Shown: in pieces, positions 10,220-23,000 of the stretch
Layout: each line of letters begins with the position of its first letter
Position numbering within the stretch: the stretch's first letter is position 1
DNA from: Phorcus lineatus
Taxonomy: Eukaryota > Mollusca > Gastropoda > Trochida > Trochidae
DNA: 64,000 bases
Reading direction: 5' to 3'
Assembly (NCBI GenBank): GCA_921293015.1
Contig: OV121081.1
Span: 70,449,022-70,513,021 of the forward strand
Notes under the pieces: generated by a model
The model's database searches: none
Told to the model about the DNA's origin: nothing
The model's input: the letters and a program-made list of their open reading frames with translations, nothing else
Translations under genes and position numbers: made by a program

Positions 10220-13200
10220 GAAAGGAATTAGATAGAAACGTTATATCGTCGACAAGTATCGAGGCTATAATCTATTAAGACGAAAAGCAATTCTATGGAT
10301 ACATTTTTAACGAATGTGTATGGAGGATTTTAGTAGGTGAAAGAAATGCTCTCTAAACTTTCCTGTTTCCAACGGGTTTTTTTTTACCACATCGACCTTT
10401 AAGACCAAACTATAAAAATCTTGGCATCCATCTATTATTCGGTGTTTGAAAACCTTTCACAGTTCAGACTTGTGATGTCGTCACATAGGAAAGTGAACTA
10501 AACTCTGGTGGACGATGCGATTACATCACACAGGGAAGAAAATGCAAATCCTGTAAACGATATTCATGTGAAATAAACATTATGTCTTCATGATATTAAA
10601 CTCGTTCTGTTCAAACATCTGATGGTTTGACAAAATTCGGGATATGGATGAGGGACGAGTTCCGATTTTAGCTCATCAGCCATACATGGCCAGACATTTA
10701 ATGCTTGTCGTTTGACGTCACTCCGTTGTCTGGCGTTGTCGCTTGTATATTTTCCAATCTGTTTTCAAAATTGATTGAGACGTCGGTCCCTATTACCTAG
10801 GTGACCAAAGCTTGGACATTTGGGCCTGATCTCTTTGAATATGTTCTCGGCGGGTATTTTCTTCTTATAAAGGCTTATTCTCCAAAACCATTTAGCATTG
10901 GAAGCTAAGATGTTTAGAATCTGGTGACATGGAGTCATAATTGAGACTTACGTGTTGCTTACTTTCTCCCTACATTATGATACTTATAGCCTATCATCTT
11001 GGCGTTATATTCATATTCTAAAATCCTTTATGGCGAGTATCGAAAAATAAAGCTTCCGGGTACCGAGAATGCTGATTGGCGTGAGTTAAATTTTAATTAA
11101 AATGGTCTTTAACCCAAATAACTTCATTCAACCAAAGGGTTAATTTATGGAAAAGTGATGATGTTTCGGGGTGCAGTAGATTTTAACTCAAACGTAGTTT
11201 CTTGATTGAAAATAGAAATGTTGAAGAACAAACATAGGCTTGTGTTTATAGATGTCAATACTTTTCACATTGAAATATCTTAGCAAAATTTGAAATTCAA
11301 ATTCTTTGAGATATTTCAGTTTAGGATGTAGAATGGAAAACTGTTTTATTTGAAGTCATGTTAAGATTCGAAATTCAGTATAGATTTCAAATTCAAAAAG
11401 GTTAAAAGTGTGATGATTAATAATATGTAACAAATCACTCCAGTCAGCGTTTGAAAGTCAACAAAGTAAATAGTTTGTGAATAAAATCGTAACATACCAG
11501 ATGACGACGAAAGACCCAGTAGAATGTGGTGTGTCTTACCAGGACTAGACGAATTCAGAATTTGACAGGTGTAAAACAGCCGTGTGGTACTTGTCGTACA
11601 CCTGTCCTACACCTGACGGCTAATGATTTATGCACGAGGCAGGTTAACTTGAATAATTATATGAACGATCACAGTCAACAAACACAAATTAGGAGGTTAA
11701 CTTCAAAAGCGGGACTCATATCTGTCATCTATGTATAACTAAATTGGGGTCACGTGTCTCCAAAAACGCACGTATCGTGTGAAAGATCAACATAGCGTTA
11801 GAGATGATGACTGTATACGAAACGAAATTTAAGAGCAAAGCCTTAAAAACCAAAAAAGTATTATAATTAAAGTCAAAGTCTCATTTTTGCAAGGCAAATT
11901 GTAATAAATACCGGAGAAATAGTTCACCACTCACAGAAATCTTTCCCCTGACGTTTGCAACAATTTTCAGAACTCTGCATGAGAATAGCTAATAGCTTAC
12001 GCTTTTCAAATAAAGAAATAAAATAAAGACGTTTTAAAAACTCTTTCATTGTCTTTATATAACTGTCATTAGCGCATGAGCTTGCTGCTATCGATCAAAC
12101 CCTTAAGAATGGAGAGTATTGTTTGTCAAGCGAAGTGTGATCAATTCACCAAGAAACGTTTTAATATCAATTTCACAACATAAAGAGCCCCTCAATATGA
12201 ATCTACATTATAGATAATCATATGATATGCTGTTTCAATACTGGTATGACAATAATTGTTACCTAGTAATGTATCATAACGAACTATAAGCCTGCCAGAT
12301 CAATAAAATGAAAATGGGCCTTGCAAGTTAACTGATTTCATAATATTTCTGGAAGACTAACTTATGTCAATGTAATGAGGTCGCAAGGGGATGTTTCATT
12401 GTTGAAAACCCGACATGTTTCTCTTTTGTACACGACAGGTATCATAGTCAACATGGAACATGAACAATTATGATTAAGTTGCGTTTGTAAAATTTCCGGG
12501 ATTTATTGTTATTCTACACCAGCATATTTAGTTTAAAACCAACGGGGTCAAACTCTGAAATTTGCGGGTTTTCAGTAACACAATCTTCGAAAAGTTACAA
12601 ATGCAACTATTCATCAATATTGTAACATGACCATTAGTTATGAGGAATTTAAGTACGAACTCTGTTTATGCGTTCTTATTTCTATGTGGAAAGGACTTCG
12701 CAACAGTCCTATTTTTGTAAAAGGTGTAGAAAAATAATTTCATTGTTCAAAAATAAATCATCAAGATTACTTTGTAATACCTACGGGTAGACACAATCTA
12801 AAAATGACAATGACAACTGTTAAATATGTATAGAGCACGAATTATCAAAGAACAGAGAAAAATTAAATCTGGAGTCCTACCGAATTCAGTGAATATGATA
12901 TATCATTTCGCAGTGATTCGCCTTAGCTAATTTGAGGGTACTGATTAACTTTCGCCATAAAGGGATTTTTTTCAAATCAACCAATCAAATATTGTTCTTT
13001 AACGATTACTTGAAAGAATATAATATTTGTTTGAAAATGAATTTTGTATATGAAAAGTTGCCGCGTTTTTTAGAGTGAGGATTTATCTGTTTATTTAAAT
13101 CTTACGACATCATTTAGTTGTGTCATTTCTCGGAGTAAATAAAGAATGTTCATGCATAACGGTATAACGAAGACGAACAAGTCTTCTATAGTCAGCTTCG

Positions 13201-13800
13201 TTATTGCAAGACATTCGACGTTTCGGTGTAAATGCTTACCGTTATCAAGCAAGTGATAATACATATAAAATGACGAAGGAGAATTATATGAGGTGCTTTT
13301 TTGTTACCTTTTATGTGAAAATATGTTTTAATTGTAAAACCCTCAACTCATGTTTATATCATATGACATGTATCATGCAGTAAAGAAGCTGTGTATCCTT
13401 AACAACTTGTTCGTCTTTATTTATAGAACTTATCATTCTCTTTCCATCCGAATTACTGGCACTGCTATGGCATTTCCAAAGCATGAAAGTGAAAAGGTGA
13501 TCTTGCACTAAAAGCATGGTGTTCACTTGAACAACCAACACCGTTCTAATGATTGATAGATTTGACGCTCCATTTTACTTTGACGTCGTGGATATAGTTG
13601 TATCTGAAAGTACTCTTTGACTAACCCTCCCCTCTGGCAAAAGTTTCATATTCTCATCTTTAACCGAAACAGATCAAAGGAACTTGACACGGCTTTTTGT
13701 AAACACGACACTGTCGGGTTCGACAACCTACTGTCTTTCTGTCAATAAGTGCTCCGGCCTCCAAAAACCGCCAAAAGATAACAAATTTGCTAGCATTAAT
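10220..13800. other. Gene-free stretch upstream of the minus-strand secreted gene
   Basis: I find no supported exon. The first few hundred bases should contain the noncoding first exon and promoter of the minus-strand gene, but no element can be placed with confidence. Near 13190-13260 there is a run with GACGTTTCGGTG and TTATCAAGCAAG, resembling the conserved tails of Penelope-like elements; a related phrase occurs at about 48605-48650. Confidence 0.45.
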
Positions 13801-13831
13801 CGATTTGTCTCTATAGTTGCCGGGTCATCTT

Positions 13832-13913
13832 CCTACGCAAAGCTTAACTATTGCCAGTCTCGAACTGTCCAAGTTAACAGTTCGAGACTGGCAATAGTTA
13901 AGCTTTGCGTAGG
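13832..13913. repeat. Perfect hairpin, 37-bp arms with 8-nt loop
   Basis: Left arm 13832-13868 (CCTACGCAAAGC...TCTCGAACTGT) and right arm 13877-13913 are exact reverse complements around the 8-nt loop CCAAGTTA. Weaker complementarity continues outward to a CCGGG on each side (about 13820 and 13927). Such perfection means either a recent fold-back or MITE insertion or selection on a structured transcript. Nothing indicates transcription. Confidence 0.93.
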
Positions 13914-14454
13914 GAGATGTTGCCGGGTATGCAAAATGTCACTATTATTTGACTATTAGAGTTAAAATACATTTACGTTAAGGCTTGTCAGAGCCTTTAC
14001 TGGAGGCGCTATATTTTAAAGACTAGTTTTCTTAATTTGATGCAAGACTAAATAACATATGCAGACGTGAATTGAAGTTATTTCATATTATCATCTTAAA
14101 AAAAGATCTATTAAATTCCGAAGAAAAACGAACAAGTATCCCGCGTCATGTGCAGACGAGGGAAACTTAACTTAACGTATCTAGCACTTTTTAATTCTAA
14201 TTTGTCTTTCTGTCTGCTTTGGACTAAAGCGGTACCTTATCGTTTTTTTGATCAAAATCGATTCTTTAAGCCGTTCCTTTGTTAACGAGGGTAAATCAAA
14301 AGCTTCATAGAATAAGCATGAAGTAAGAATCCACAACTTTAAAATATTTATAATCTTGAAAATAATCTTTTCTGAAGTTCAAAATAGTGCAACCATCCGT
14401 GGAGTAGTTTTCGAGAGGTCAAATCCCAAAGTGCAATGGGTAAAAAACTGGGAA

Positions 14455-14960
14455 AATGATTGATGTTGAAAAGCATGCAGTTATCAAGTATTTGTTCAGG
14501 AAAGGAATGTCTGCACAGGAATCCATGAAGACATGGTTGATACATTGGGTCATGACTAACATGCATTTCTCTACAGTTGCCAAATGGGTTGCTGAATTTA
14601 AACATGGCCGGCAGAGTGTTCAAGATGATGTTCCGATGTTCTTCACATGAGTAAGCTCTCTGCAAGATGGGTGTCAATAATGTTCACTGGTGACCAGAGA
14701 CAGAAACCCCTTGAAATTTCAAAGAAACATTTAGCTCGGTTCAGGGAGACATGGATAATTTCCTCAATCGATTGGTGACCAAGGATGTGACGTGGGTTCA
14801 TCACTTTGACCTTTGACCTAAAACCAAAGAATGTAGTGGAAGCATGAAAACTCCCCACCCCCAAAAAGTTCAAGCAAGTTCCATCTGATGGAAAGGTTAT
14901 GGCCTCCTTTTTTGGGAAGGCCAGGGTATCATCTTGATAAATTGCTTAGAGAAGGGCCAA
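14455..14960 (+). pseudogene. Decayed mariner-family transposase
   Basis: At 14456-14640 the plus strand encodes IDVEKHAVIKYLFRKGMSAQES...FSTVAKWVAEFKHGR.SVQDD, the paired helix-turn-helix region typical of mariner transposases. After a stop and frame changes, 14740-14815 gives a stretch like FRETWI, DNFLNRLVTKD and TWVHHFDL, corresponding to the region around the first catalytic Asp, where the expected GDE reads as KDV. PTPKKFKQVPSDGKVMASFF follows near 14860-14920. Several stops and frameshifts, loss of the C-terminal catalytic part and no clear terminal repeats make it a dead relic. It lies between the two divergent secreted-protein genes. Confidence 0.85.
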
Positions 14961-14999
14961 ACTATCAACGGGGCATATTATGGAAATCTATGAAGACAT

Positions 15000-16300
15000 G
15001 GTCAAGTTGAGACAACAAAAGCTAAAACATCGACCCTCTGTCTGCACGCTATCATATATACATCCATTTTACAAGGTTTTTGTATTTTCAGTTTCAAAAG
15101 TAACTTTCTATTGATTATAAGTTTAAAGGAACACAAGGAAATGGGTTCTAGCCAAAAATGTCAAACTTGAAAATGGTGGTGTTTTTCTCGAGAAGAAGCG
15201 GTTGTTTCTGATAATAATCATCTTAATGTTTATCAGCTGTGTGTAGGCTAAACAGGTTCAAATCTTAGGTCTACAAAAGACACAACGATGAACACTGGTT
15301 TTTAGCATTAAGTAGGTCATTTAACAACAATTCATGTAAATTGGTTGCAAAATTAAGACTTCTAAACAGTTACAAGACCGATTTTCGAATAGTAGTCACA
15401 ACAAGAAAATGTTTAGCCGATTTGAACTTTAGTCATGTGGTAATATGGTTAATTTTTAAAAACTTGAAAAAATTATGCAACATTCTGTGTCACTTAAATA
15501 TATTTCTGTAGTGATATACATTTACAATAAAAGAGGTTTTTAAATCTGAGTACAACATACACCTTGAAAAACTGAACTTCAGACTCTTCTTTACATCATT
15601 CACTGAAGCTTGGATTTTTGTCACTGGAATCCTTCAAGCTAAATCATGAATTTCAAGGAATATTTACTTTGACATTTACGTCAAAACATTCATAGGTATA
15701 CTTACTGGGCGACAGGAACCTCGATGCATGTATTCTCTAGTGTTCTCTATGAGTTATCAGATACTTTTGTTTTCGGTCCCTATCAATTATGAATGTTGAA
15801 ATTTGTGTAACTTCTGAAATGGCAGTTTTAGTGGATAAAATGAAATCTAAACATGTTCTATACATTATAAATGTCTTTTGTATATCACCAAAAGTGGTCC
15901 TTTGTGTATTCCCTTGCTTTTTGACGTGAAGAACCTATCTATCTATCTGAAGCTTCCTCATAGAAAAATTATTTTATGGCTTTTTTGCATGATCACTATA
16001 CTAAATTTATGGTTTTGATCACGTAACTAAATTGTTCGTTTTCCATCTGAAACACAAATTAACCCTAGGATACTTTGGATACTCAAAACGGTACAGTGTT
16101 GTGTATGACGACATCATATGTTCCAAGCTAAACATAAATCTCATGGGAGAACCTCGGCCCGGCTCGTGTCAACAAAATGACGCCATCCATTACATCTGGA
16201 TTGCCGAGTGACGAGAATAACGGCGAATCGGGTGACATCTCGGGGTGCGAGGTCATGATGTGAATGCATGACTGATGCCGCTGTCAGAATGGGAGGAGTC
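15000..16300. other. Gene-free stretch in the divergent intergenic region
   Basis: I see no exon, repeat family or structured element here. Sequence is AT-rich. GC content rises at about 16140-16270, with several CG dinucleotides (CTCGGCCCGGCTCGTG, GAGTGACGAGAATAACGG). This may mark the start of the promoter region of the plus-strand secreted gene, but no core promoter motif can be assigned. Confidence 0.4.
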
Positions 16301-16366
16301 GAGAAAAAAAAAGAAACTTTTCATCTTGAGTGTGGAGACTGTGAGACTCGGACGCTTCAATTTTCG
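16300..16366 (+). promoter_or_regulatory. Possible noncoding first exon of the plus-strand secreted gene
   Basis: A good donor (TTTTCG|GTAAGTTT) follows a relatively GC-rich stretch. The coding exon of the downstream gene starts just after an acceptor-like CTATCAAG at about 17174. A 5' UTR exon ending at 16366 would mirror the minus-strand paralog, whose ATG also follows an acceptor. The 5' limit is a guess and there is no transcript evidence. Confidence 0.25.
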
Positions 16367-17195
16367 GTAAGTTTATCTTCTAATTCAGTTATTTAAAAGC
16401 AAATATAACAGATAGATGCATTTGGGGAGGCACTTACTGAATTAGTGTTAAAGGGATTTTCTCTGGGTTCATTTGAATTATTATTATCTGATAAATACAT
16501 TAAAATATTGTTTTTAAAGAACGGAAGTTATCGTGTTAAATCGAATTTAATCTTTGAAATGTTTCTGAGATTAGGGAAAAGCATATTCACAAGTAAATAT
16601 ACCCGTACATGCTTGTTTCGACGATTTATTATTCTTATTTATATTTTGATTATGACTTCAAATGACTTAAAATTGCTTTGAACTAGAACGTCTTTTATAT
16701 ACTTATATCAAATCATCCGAATACCGACTGTGAGAATCGTTTTAGAATTGACGGCGTTTGATGGAAATTACTATCAGTAGTATGGAATAACTGCCTTCAA
16801 GCTTAGTCGACAATTTGCATTGTTCTGACAACAAACGTTTGCATATATATCTCTATATACTACTTTCTTGAAACGTATAATACCACACCGATGTCTCATT
16901 ACATATTCATTACATCTTCTTCAAATTTCCTTGATATGTCACACATGGATTTTCATAACACTTGCCCTGTCTATAAAGGGAGTGACAGTTCAAATGAACA
17001 ATTCAATAGTCTTTCATCATGAGTTTCATATATATTTAAAATCAAACTGCTTTTGTTTTTGTCATCAATAGACACAAATACAATGCATTTCAGCGGGTTT
17101 TTCTCCTAGGCTATACGAGGAACAAATACGTTCAAGATCAAACCTGTATCTGTTTTCTGTTCTTAACTATCAAGGGGATAACACACACAAGTACA

Positions 17196-19986
17196 ATGCG
17201 TCTCAATGGGATTTTCTTCATGGTTGTCGCCTGCATCACTTCCGCCGTTGATGCAAAGACTCCTACAGCAAGACGCGGGCGTCCTGCGGGCTCATCCCCA
17301 GTGTCTCCATCTGCAGCTCAACCTGGGCGATCTGCAGGACGATCTGCAGGGCGATCTGCAGCAGCACCGGGTCGTACTTTACCTAAACCAGGAGGTCCCC
17401 ATCCAGGCGCACCTGCTTCCAACCCTAACCCAACGGTTGCTAACCCTTGCGCACCAAAAATTTGCTACAAATTCAAGAAACTCCAAAACTTTACGGTGAG
17501 CAATATTCATGTCATTATAGGCTTTTACCCTATTATAAAATACTTATATATATGAATTCATTTAAGTGTTTTAGGAATGGAAACGGGAGGAAGAAAGTCT
17601 AACTAAATACCACTGTTGTACGTTAAGAAACTTTAAATTCACAAACACAGCAAATTAAAACGAAAAAGCTGTCTTAATTTTGATCATGCTGAGAATGACA
17701 ACATTAACAGATTAATATCAATGATGTTCACTTATATGTATATGCATATCATGTCATTGACGCATTATGAAACAATATGTCTCCATATATTAACCAAGAA
17801 TATGATAACTTCTATAAGAAACTTGATAATTTCAACTGTTTCTTCAACAGACTTACGAGGAGTGGCAGATAGGCAGTGGCAAGTGGCTCAAGGTAAAGAC
17901 TGTACCCTTCAACGAATCTTCAGACGAGTACCAGTTCTACACATCGCTCGAGGATACAGGTACTCAAAATCATCCATCAATAACTGTAAGGGGCCGGTGC
18001 AACGGGTAATCATTTCAGAAACTCGCGTTTGGGCTAAAGTAATATTTCCATTGATAAAAGGTTTGAAACGGACTATATCTTGACAAAGATAAGAAAGATG
18101 TTGAGTGGATCCCGGGGATTAATGGAGATTTATAGGGAAGTATATGCCCGTGGCTATCGAGGGTAAGTTCAGCTGTGTAAAGTTGTGACTGTGAACCATT
18201 TGTAAGTCTTGCCTGAGGTCCACATATGCAGTGCCATATTTCAAGTCCAGTTTCTTAACGCATATGATTCTTTATTTTTGATGGAGATCTTCTACTCTAG
18301 ATTCGTTGGTTCCGCATTGCAGGAATGGCGCCCTCAGTTCCGGCCCTGGTGCTGGTAAATCTTGGTGGGTCACTCTTTGCCTATAAGGAACAGATGAATA
18401 CTCTGGCAAGTAGGATTAAGACGGAGGCTACGAAACTCGTAAACAATTTGCAAAAGTTACATGGCGAGAACAATGGTCGGAATGTGAGTGACGCAGAGGC
18501 CAAATTACTCCAAGAACAAGTATTGGCTATGAAGTCGTCCTATGCGACCGCCTACAAGAGACTCTCAGATGAGGCCGCGACGCTCCGCAAATCCTTCCAT
18601 AAGAGATGGACAATAACTGTCTACAACTACCTTGGAGGAAAGTACCAGCGCTCACCAGCAAACCCAAACCCTACGCCCCCCGATTTGTCGGGTAAACCAG
18701 ATCTGTCAGTTGTCAATGTGCCTTCTTTCAACGTCTATACAACGTAAGTATCGATTAAGACGCGTCTCGCCTTTTGATTGTAGACTCCATTCGAATTACA
18801 CAGACCCTCCTGATTAATTTAGAGTCAAACACTGTAAATAATCAGTTGAGTTTCAGGAATTTGGGAAAGAACTCTTATTTTGACCTTTCACCCGATCATG
18901 CTTATGACAGTAGTGACCCAATTTATCTCAATATTTCATTTTTACTGCCATGGCAAGCAATACCCAAACATTATTTTGACCATCTTTTCAGAAACCAGTT
19001 GGCTTAGGAATAGATATGCAATGTAATCATACTATTTTGATCCTAAACATTTAAACCAAATTTAATTTGAGTAACTCTGAAGAACAAGCGATAAGTAAAA
19101 CATGAACAAACATTAAACTGATCTTAAGAAACTAGTGGATAGGTATGAGAGACCTCGTTGACACAGCAGCACCGGTGTATATTGGATCATGATAATCGAA
19201 TACGAGTAGTAGAAGCTGGTGGGGTCACATGTGCGTGTATCGCTTAGAAATAGCTTTAGAAAGACATTTATACCTATAGACCATACCCTAACACCATATA
19301 AAAGTATACTATATAAAAGTATTAGTATAGGTATATATGTGTTTCTAAAGCTATTTCTAAGCGATACATGCACTTGTGGGTGGGGTAGGGTTATGTAGTA
19401 CGAGGTGGGATTATATGATGGGGAGTGATATACTCTGCTCTATCTACTTTAGTGTTCTCAAAAGTTCTCAGAGCAGTTTGTTTTTACCTTCTCATCACCG
19501 TGACGACAAGTGATATCACAATGAAAAATAAAAATATTCTCTATATCGCCAATTTACTGACGTCATCAGAACAATGGTATGACGTCACATAGAACTCTAG
19601 CACCGGCTTTCCCAGTTCGCAAATGCATAGCTGAAAGAGGCTAGTTTCAACATAACACACAAATAAAATCAAATAATAAATAGATTATCTGCTTTCAATA
19701 TATTACCATATTTGTCTCATCTCGTGACATACCAACTTTACTACTCTTGATGAGAAAAACATGGCTTTAATCTTTGACATCAATCTCAATAATACCATTC
19801 TCACGCCACTTTTTCTCTTTCAGGAGTTATATCAATTTCGGATTCGGACCCGCACTGGAGATAACAAGTCGCTTGGCGAAGGAGGTGAAGCAACCGATAG
19901 TGGACAAAGTGTATTTCCTCAATTATTTAAACGGTCGATATGACATTTGGCTTCCAGTAAATCAAGCAGTGAATCCTTTTCCTTGA
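17196..19986 (+). CDS. Secreted Arg/Gly/Pro-rich protein of an unrecognised family (paralog of the gene at 7028-10202)
   Basis: Four exons: 17196-17495, 17851-17959, 18323-18743, 19824-19986 (993 nt, 330 residues). A signal peptide (MRLNGIFFMVVACITSAVDA) precedes a basic low-complexity segment rich in Arg, Ala, Gly, Ser and Pro, with PGRSAGRSAGRSAAAPGRT (residues about 25-75). A Cys-x4-Cys pair follows (C85, C90). The conserved part has EEWQIGSGKWLKVKTVPF, a long charged and probably coiled helix in exon 3 (FAYKEQMNTLASRIKTEATK onward), WTITVYNYLGGKYQRSP, and a C-terminal VYFLNYLNGRYDIWLP. Exons 2 and 4 equal those of the paralog (109 and 163 nt), and intron phases 0, 1 and 2 are the same. 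Exon 3 is 111 nt longer, which extends the helix. Possible N-glycosylation sites are NFT across the exon 1/2 junction, NES in exon 2 and NVS in exon 3. An overlapping frame in exon 1 is open but has no signal peptide and no continuation. The function is unknown; an extracellular matrix role is only a suggestion. Confidence 0.82.
19231..19373. repeat. Fold-back repeat with 32-bp arms inside intron 3 of the plus-strand secreted gene
   Basis: GTGCGTGTATCGCTTAGAAATAGC... at 19231-19262 is mirrored at 19342-19373 with one mismatch. The spacer of about 80 bp is AT-rich and holds short direct repeats (TATAAAAGTAT twice). MITE-like; no coding potential. Confidence 0.85.
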
Positions 19987-20050
19987 TTGACTGCACCAGT
20001 AATTGCTGTAAGGGGATTGTATTGTATTTATAACTGTATATCATTTTGAA

Positions 20051-20056
20051 AATAAA
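20051..20056 (+). terminator. Poly(A) signal AATAAA of the plus-strand secreted gene
   Basis: A canonical AATAAA lies 65 nt after the TGA at 19984-19986 and is followed by G/T-containing sequence (GGTGTAAAAG). It is the first such hexamer downstream of the stop, so it is the likely cleavage signal. Confidence 0.6.
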
Positions 20057-20099
20057 GGTGTAAAAGTAAAATACACTCTCCTTATATAAAAATCATCAA

Positions 20100-23000
20100 T
20101 TTGTTTGTGTAGGACTTCCAGTTTCTTGTTTTGGGGATGATGTGACAAGGATTACTCCTTGACATCCTCCAAAATCCAAGGGAAACGTTCTGTTTAATTT
20201 ACCTGAACTCAAGAAGGAGATTTTATGAACTACCTCACCTGTCTTCGCCTCTTGACAGTAACAATTGCCTTGATTTACAAGCCTATGTGTGAAGGGTCCC
20301 TCCCGCATTGTGAAATAGTCATAAAAAACCCACAAAAAACCAAACTCTTTAATAAAGCATCTATTACTTAACCTCTAATGCATATAATTTAAGGGGTAAG
20401 AAGTTGAAAATTCACATGTGAATAGACAAAGGGTTAGCCAACACGACTACAACTTGTGTTTGCTGCTCTTATCAATGTAGCGTCAAAGATATGCTCTGTT
20501 CGGCTACCACTTCCAGCAGTAATGTCCTGGGATCCTTTCGCGATGATTTAATAATTCGATAAAATCTCCCCACACTTCATCCATTCGTAGATGTGCCTAC
20601 GACATGATGTGACCATCACGTGGATGTCAAACGAGTTTTTTCATAAGTGTTCTACAAGGTCAATTACGGTGTCTATACAGGTCTTTGCAAGATATTAATA
20701 ATAGAATTGGTAAGATAATAAACCATGACACATGTTGCATATGTATAATGCTGGCAAATATCCCTCTGTCAGTTGATGTCCGAAGTCCCGTGAACCAGTA
20801 TTAAATAAAATCATTGAACATTATTCACACAGTGACACTGCCTCAACCAATTCTGTTTCCTAATTGAATGAAATTTGGGGTAAAAATTCATTTTCCCTAT
20901 GGTAAACTGTACTTTGACACGTTATTTTTTATCTCCCGGATAAAGATAAATTTGTGATTCATCGCCAAACCAGACGTTTCTAAAGTTTCATAGGTTCAGG
21001 TTCTTGACTTAAAAAACTACAGAAGTGTTTGCTTAATTTAAAGTTCTTAAACACAGGGGTGAAAAAAGGCCTTCTTGGCGGAAAAACCCACTTAACGAAA
21101 ATGTTCCCTGCAAGTTCGATATGTCAATATGTGGATTTGTTGTGTAGTTTACAAGATTGTGACTAAAGGTTGACGCTTGGCCCGGATTTAACGATCCGGG
21201 CCTAGGCTCACATATCGGGCTCTTTTTGGCAGAATTGGTCAGCAGGAGTCGAACAAAAGGGCGACAAACGGTACTCTGATGAACGTGTCCAATGTCGGAC
21301 AAGTGCAGATTGCTACTCAAAAAATCATTTCGACCAATGGCGACGTTTTCGTTTTCGCCTCTCAGTTGTGCATTAATGTTAGCCTCTTTTCCATTGATTG
21401 TAAAACGACATATGCCTATTATAAGTAAAGATAGTACATGCTTTTTCGCCCACTTTTATTTGAAAGTTTTTAAAAATATTTTCTAAACAAAGTTTTTGTG
21501 AGAACATAGTTTATGCTTCTTAAACAAACGAAAAAGTACAAAATGTTCTTCTTTGCGCCGTAGCTGTTAACAAACACACAAAGAGCAGTTATGGAAAGAA
21601 TTATTATTGTTGCATTGTTTTGCTGCTTTTGAACGAATCCAGCATTATCCTAATCACCTTTGCGTTTCTTGTTTTGAAGAGTGTAGCACTGAGAATATGC
21701 GGAGGTAACTAAGAGGCCTAGTACGCTCGACCTCCCCGTGTTGACTCCTGATTGTTTTAAGTTAAGTGAAGATACACAGTAAAAGGCGTGAATGAATCCA
21801 GAGCTTATGTTGAAATTCGGAACGTATATACCTGGTTACTGTGGTCGCTAGTTTTTAATAAGCTTCTCGGATAAACCTTGATGATTTTATACTTTGGTGC
21901 TTTAAAAAATATATACTCATAGTTATCGTTATTTTACTCAATTTATTTTCGTTTGAACAAAATGTATTAGAGTTATATTGTTGTACATTGTTATACAGTT
22001 TCTAAAGACATGTATGGTTTGGTGAATTAAATTTTCTTTTTGAATATATACGTGATGACTTAGAGGTATAGTAACGAAACAATGTTTACTTGAAACGGAC
22101 CGCTCTCAAGTACTTTTAGTGTCACCCGCGGATCTCTTGCCATTCTATATTAGAAATTCATGGGAAATAATGAATTATTGTTTTGCGACGTTACTTATAC
22201 ACCACCTTTTAGAAATACAGAATGGACTGTTGCGGAAGTGAAAGGAAGATACCCCATCTAAGGGAACACATGGTGCATTTGAATGGTCGCTGTGTAATGG
22301 AGTGAACATGACTTGCCAATCTCGGTATGTTCCTGCGACATTTTCAAGTCTACAATAACATTCAAGTTATTGTTACTACTATAGCTTCCGAGTGTTATGG
22401 GTTGAGATAAGGAGAGTTTGTCCGTGAGACCCATCCGAGGCCAAAGCTACGGCCACGTATCACAAACACAAACTGTTTGCTGATGCAGTTAGGATCTGTA
22501 CAAGTAACAAGTAGATTGACATCTTCATGGGCCGAGTGAAGAGAATGAAAAGTGAAAACTTCATTTTCCCTGAAGAATGAATGAAGTGGGAATAACCTTT
22601 GAGGCCAAGCAATGCACAAAAGTAACAGTTCTTGCTCTTGATGCAACCTTTGAAAAACGACAAACTTTTACAATTTGTTCAATACTTTAGAATTGTAAAC
22701 AATTCGGACAGCCACTTTTATGTTGGTTAAAAAAAGTGATCCAAATAGATTGGATTTGTGTAACCATCCGTATCATTTGTCTATTTGGTGTTTTTTTTGG
22801 AAAACAAGCTAACACAGTATTACGAATATTTAACATTTTTTTTGAATACAAAAGACAATTTTGAAGATTGAAACTTAAAATACAACTGTTAATTAGTTTC
22901 AATTTCCCGTTTTAATGATGCAAACGTCGTCGTTGGTAAAAAATTGTTTTACGATCCATGATATAAATGTTTTTTTTTTTATTACCCAACTGATTAAAAT

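Noticed and set aside
17206..17499. Second open frame in exon 1 of the plus-strand secreted gene
   Set aside because: It has no signal peptide, no continuation into exon 2 in phase and no match to the paralog. It stays open only because of the biased low-complexity composition.
20930..20985. Minus-strand NVWFGDESQI-like phrase suggesting a Tc1-type transposase
   Set aside because: It is too short and too broken in flanking frames to call as an element, and no terminal repeats were found.
22395..22663. Two overlapping minus-strand frames near 22.5 kb
   Set aside because: No recognised motif, no signal peptide and no splice partners.
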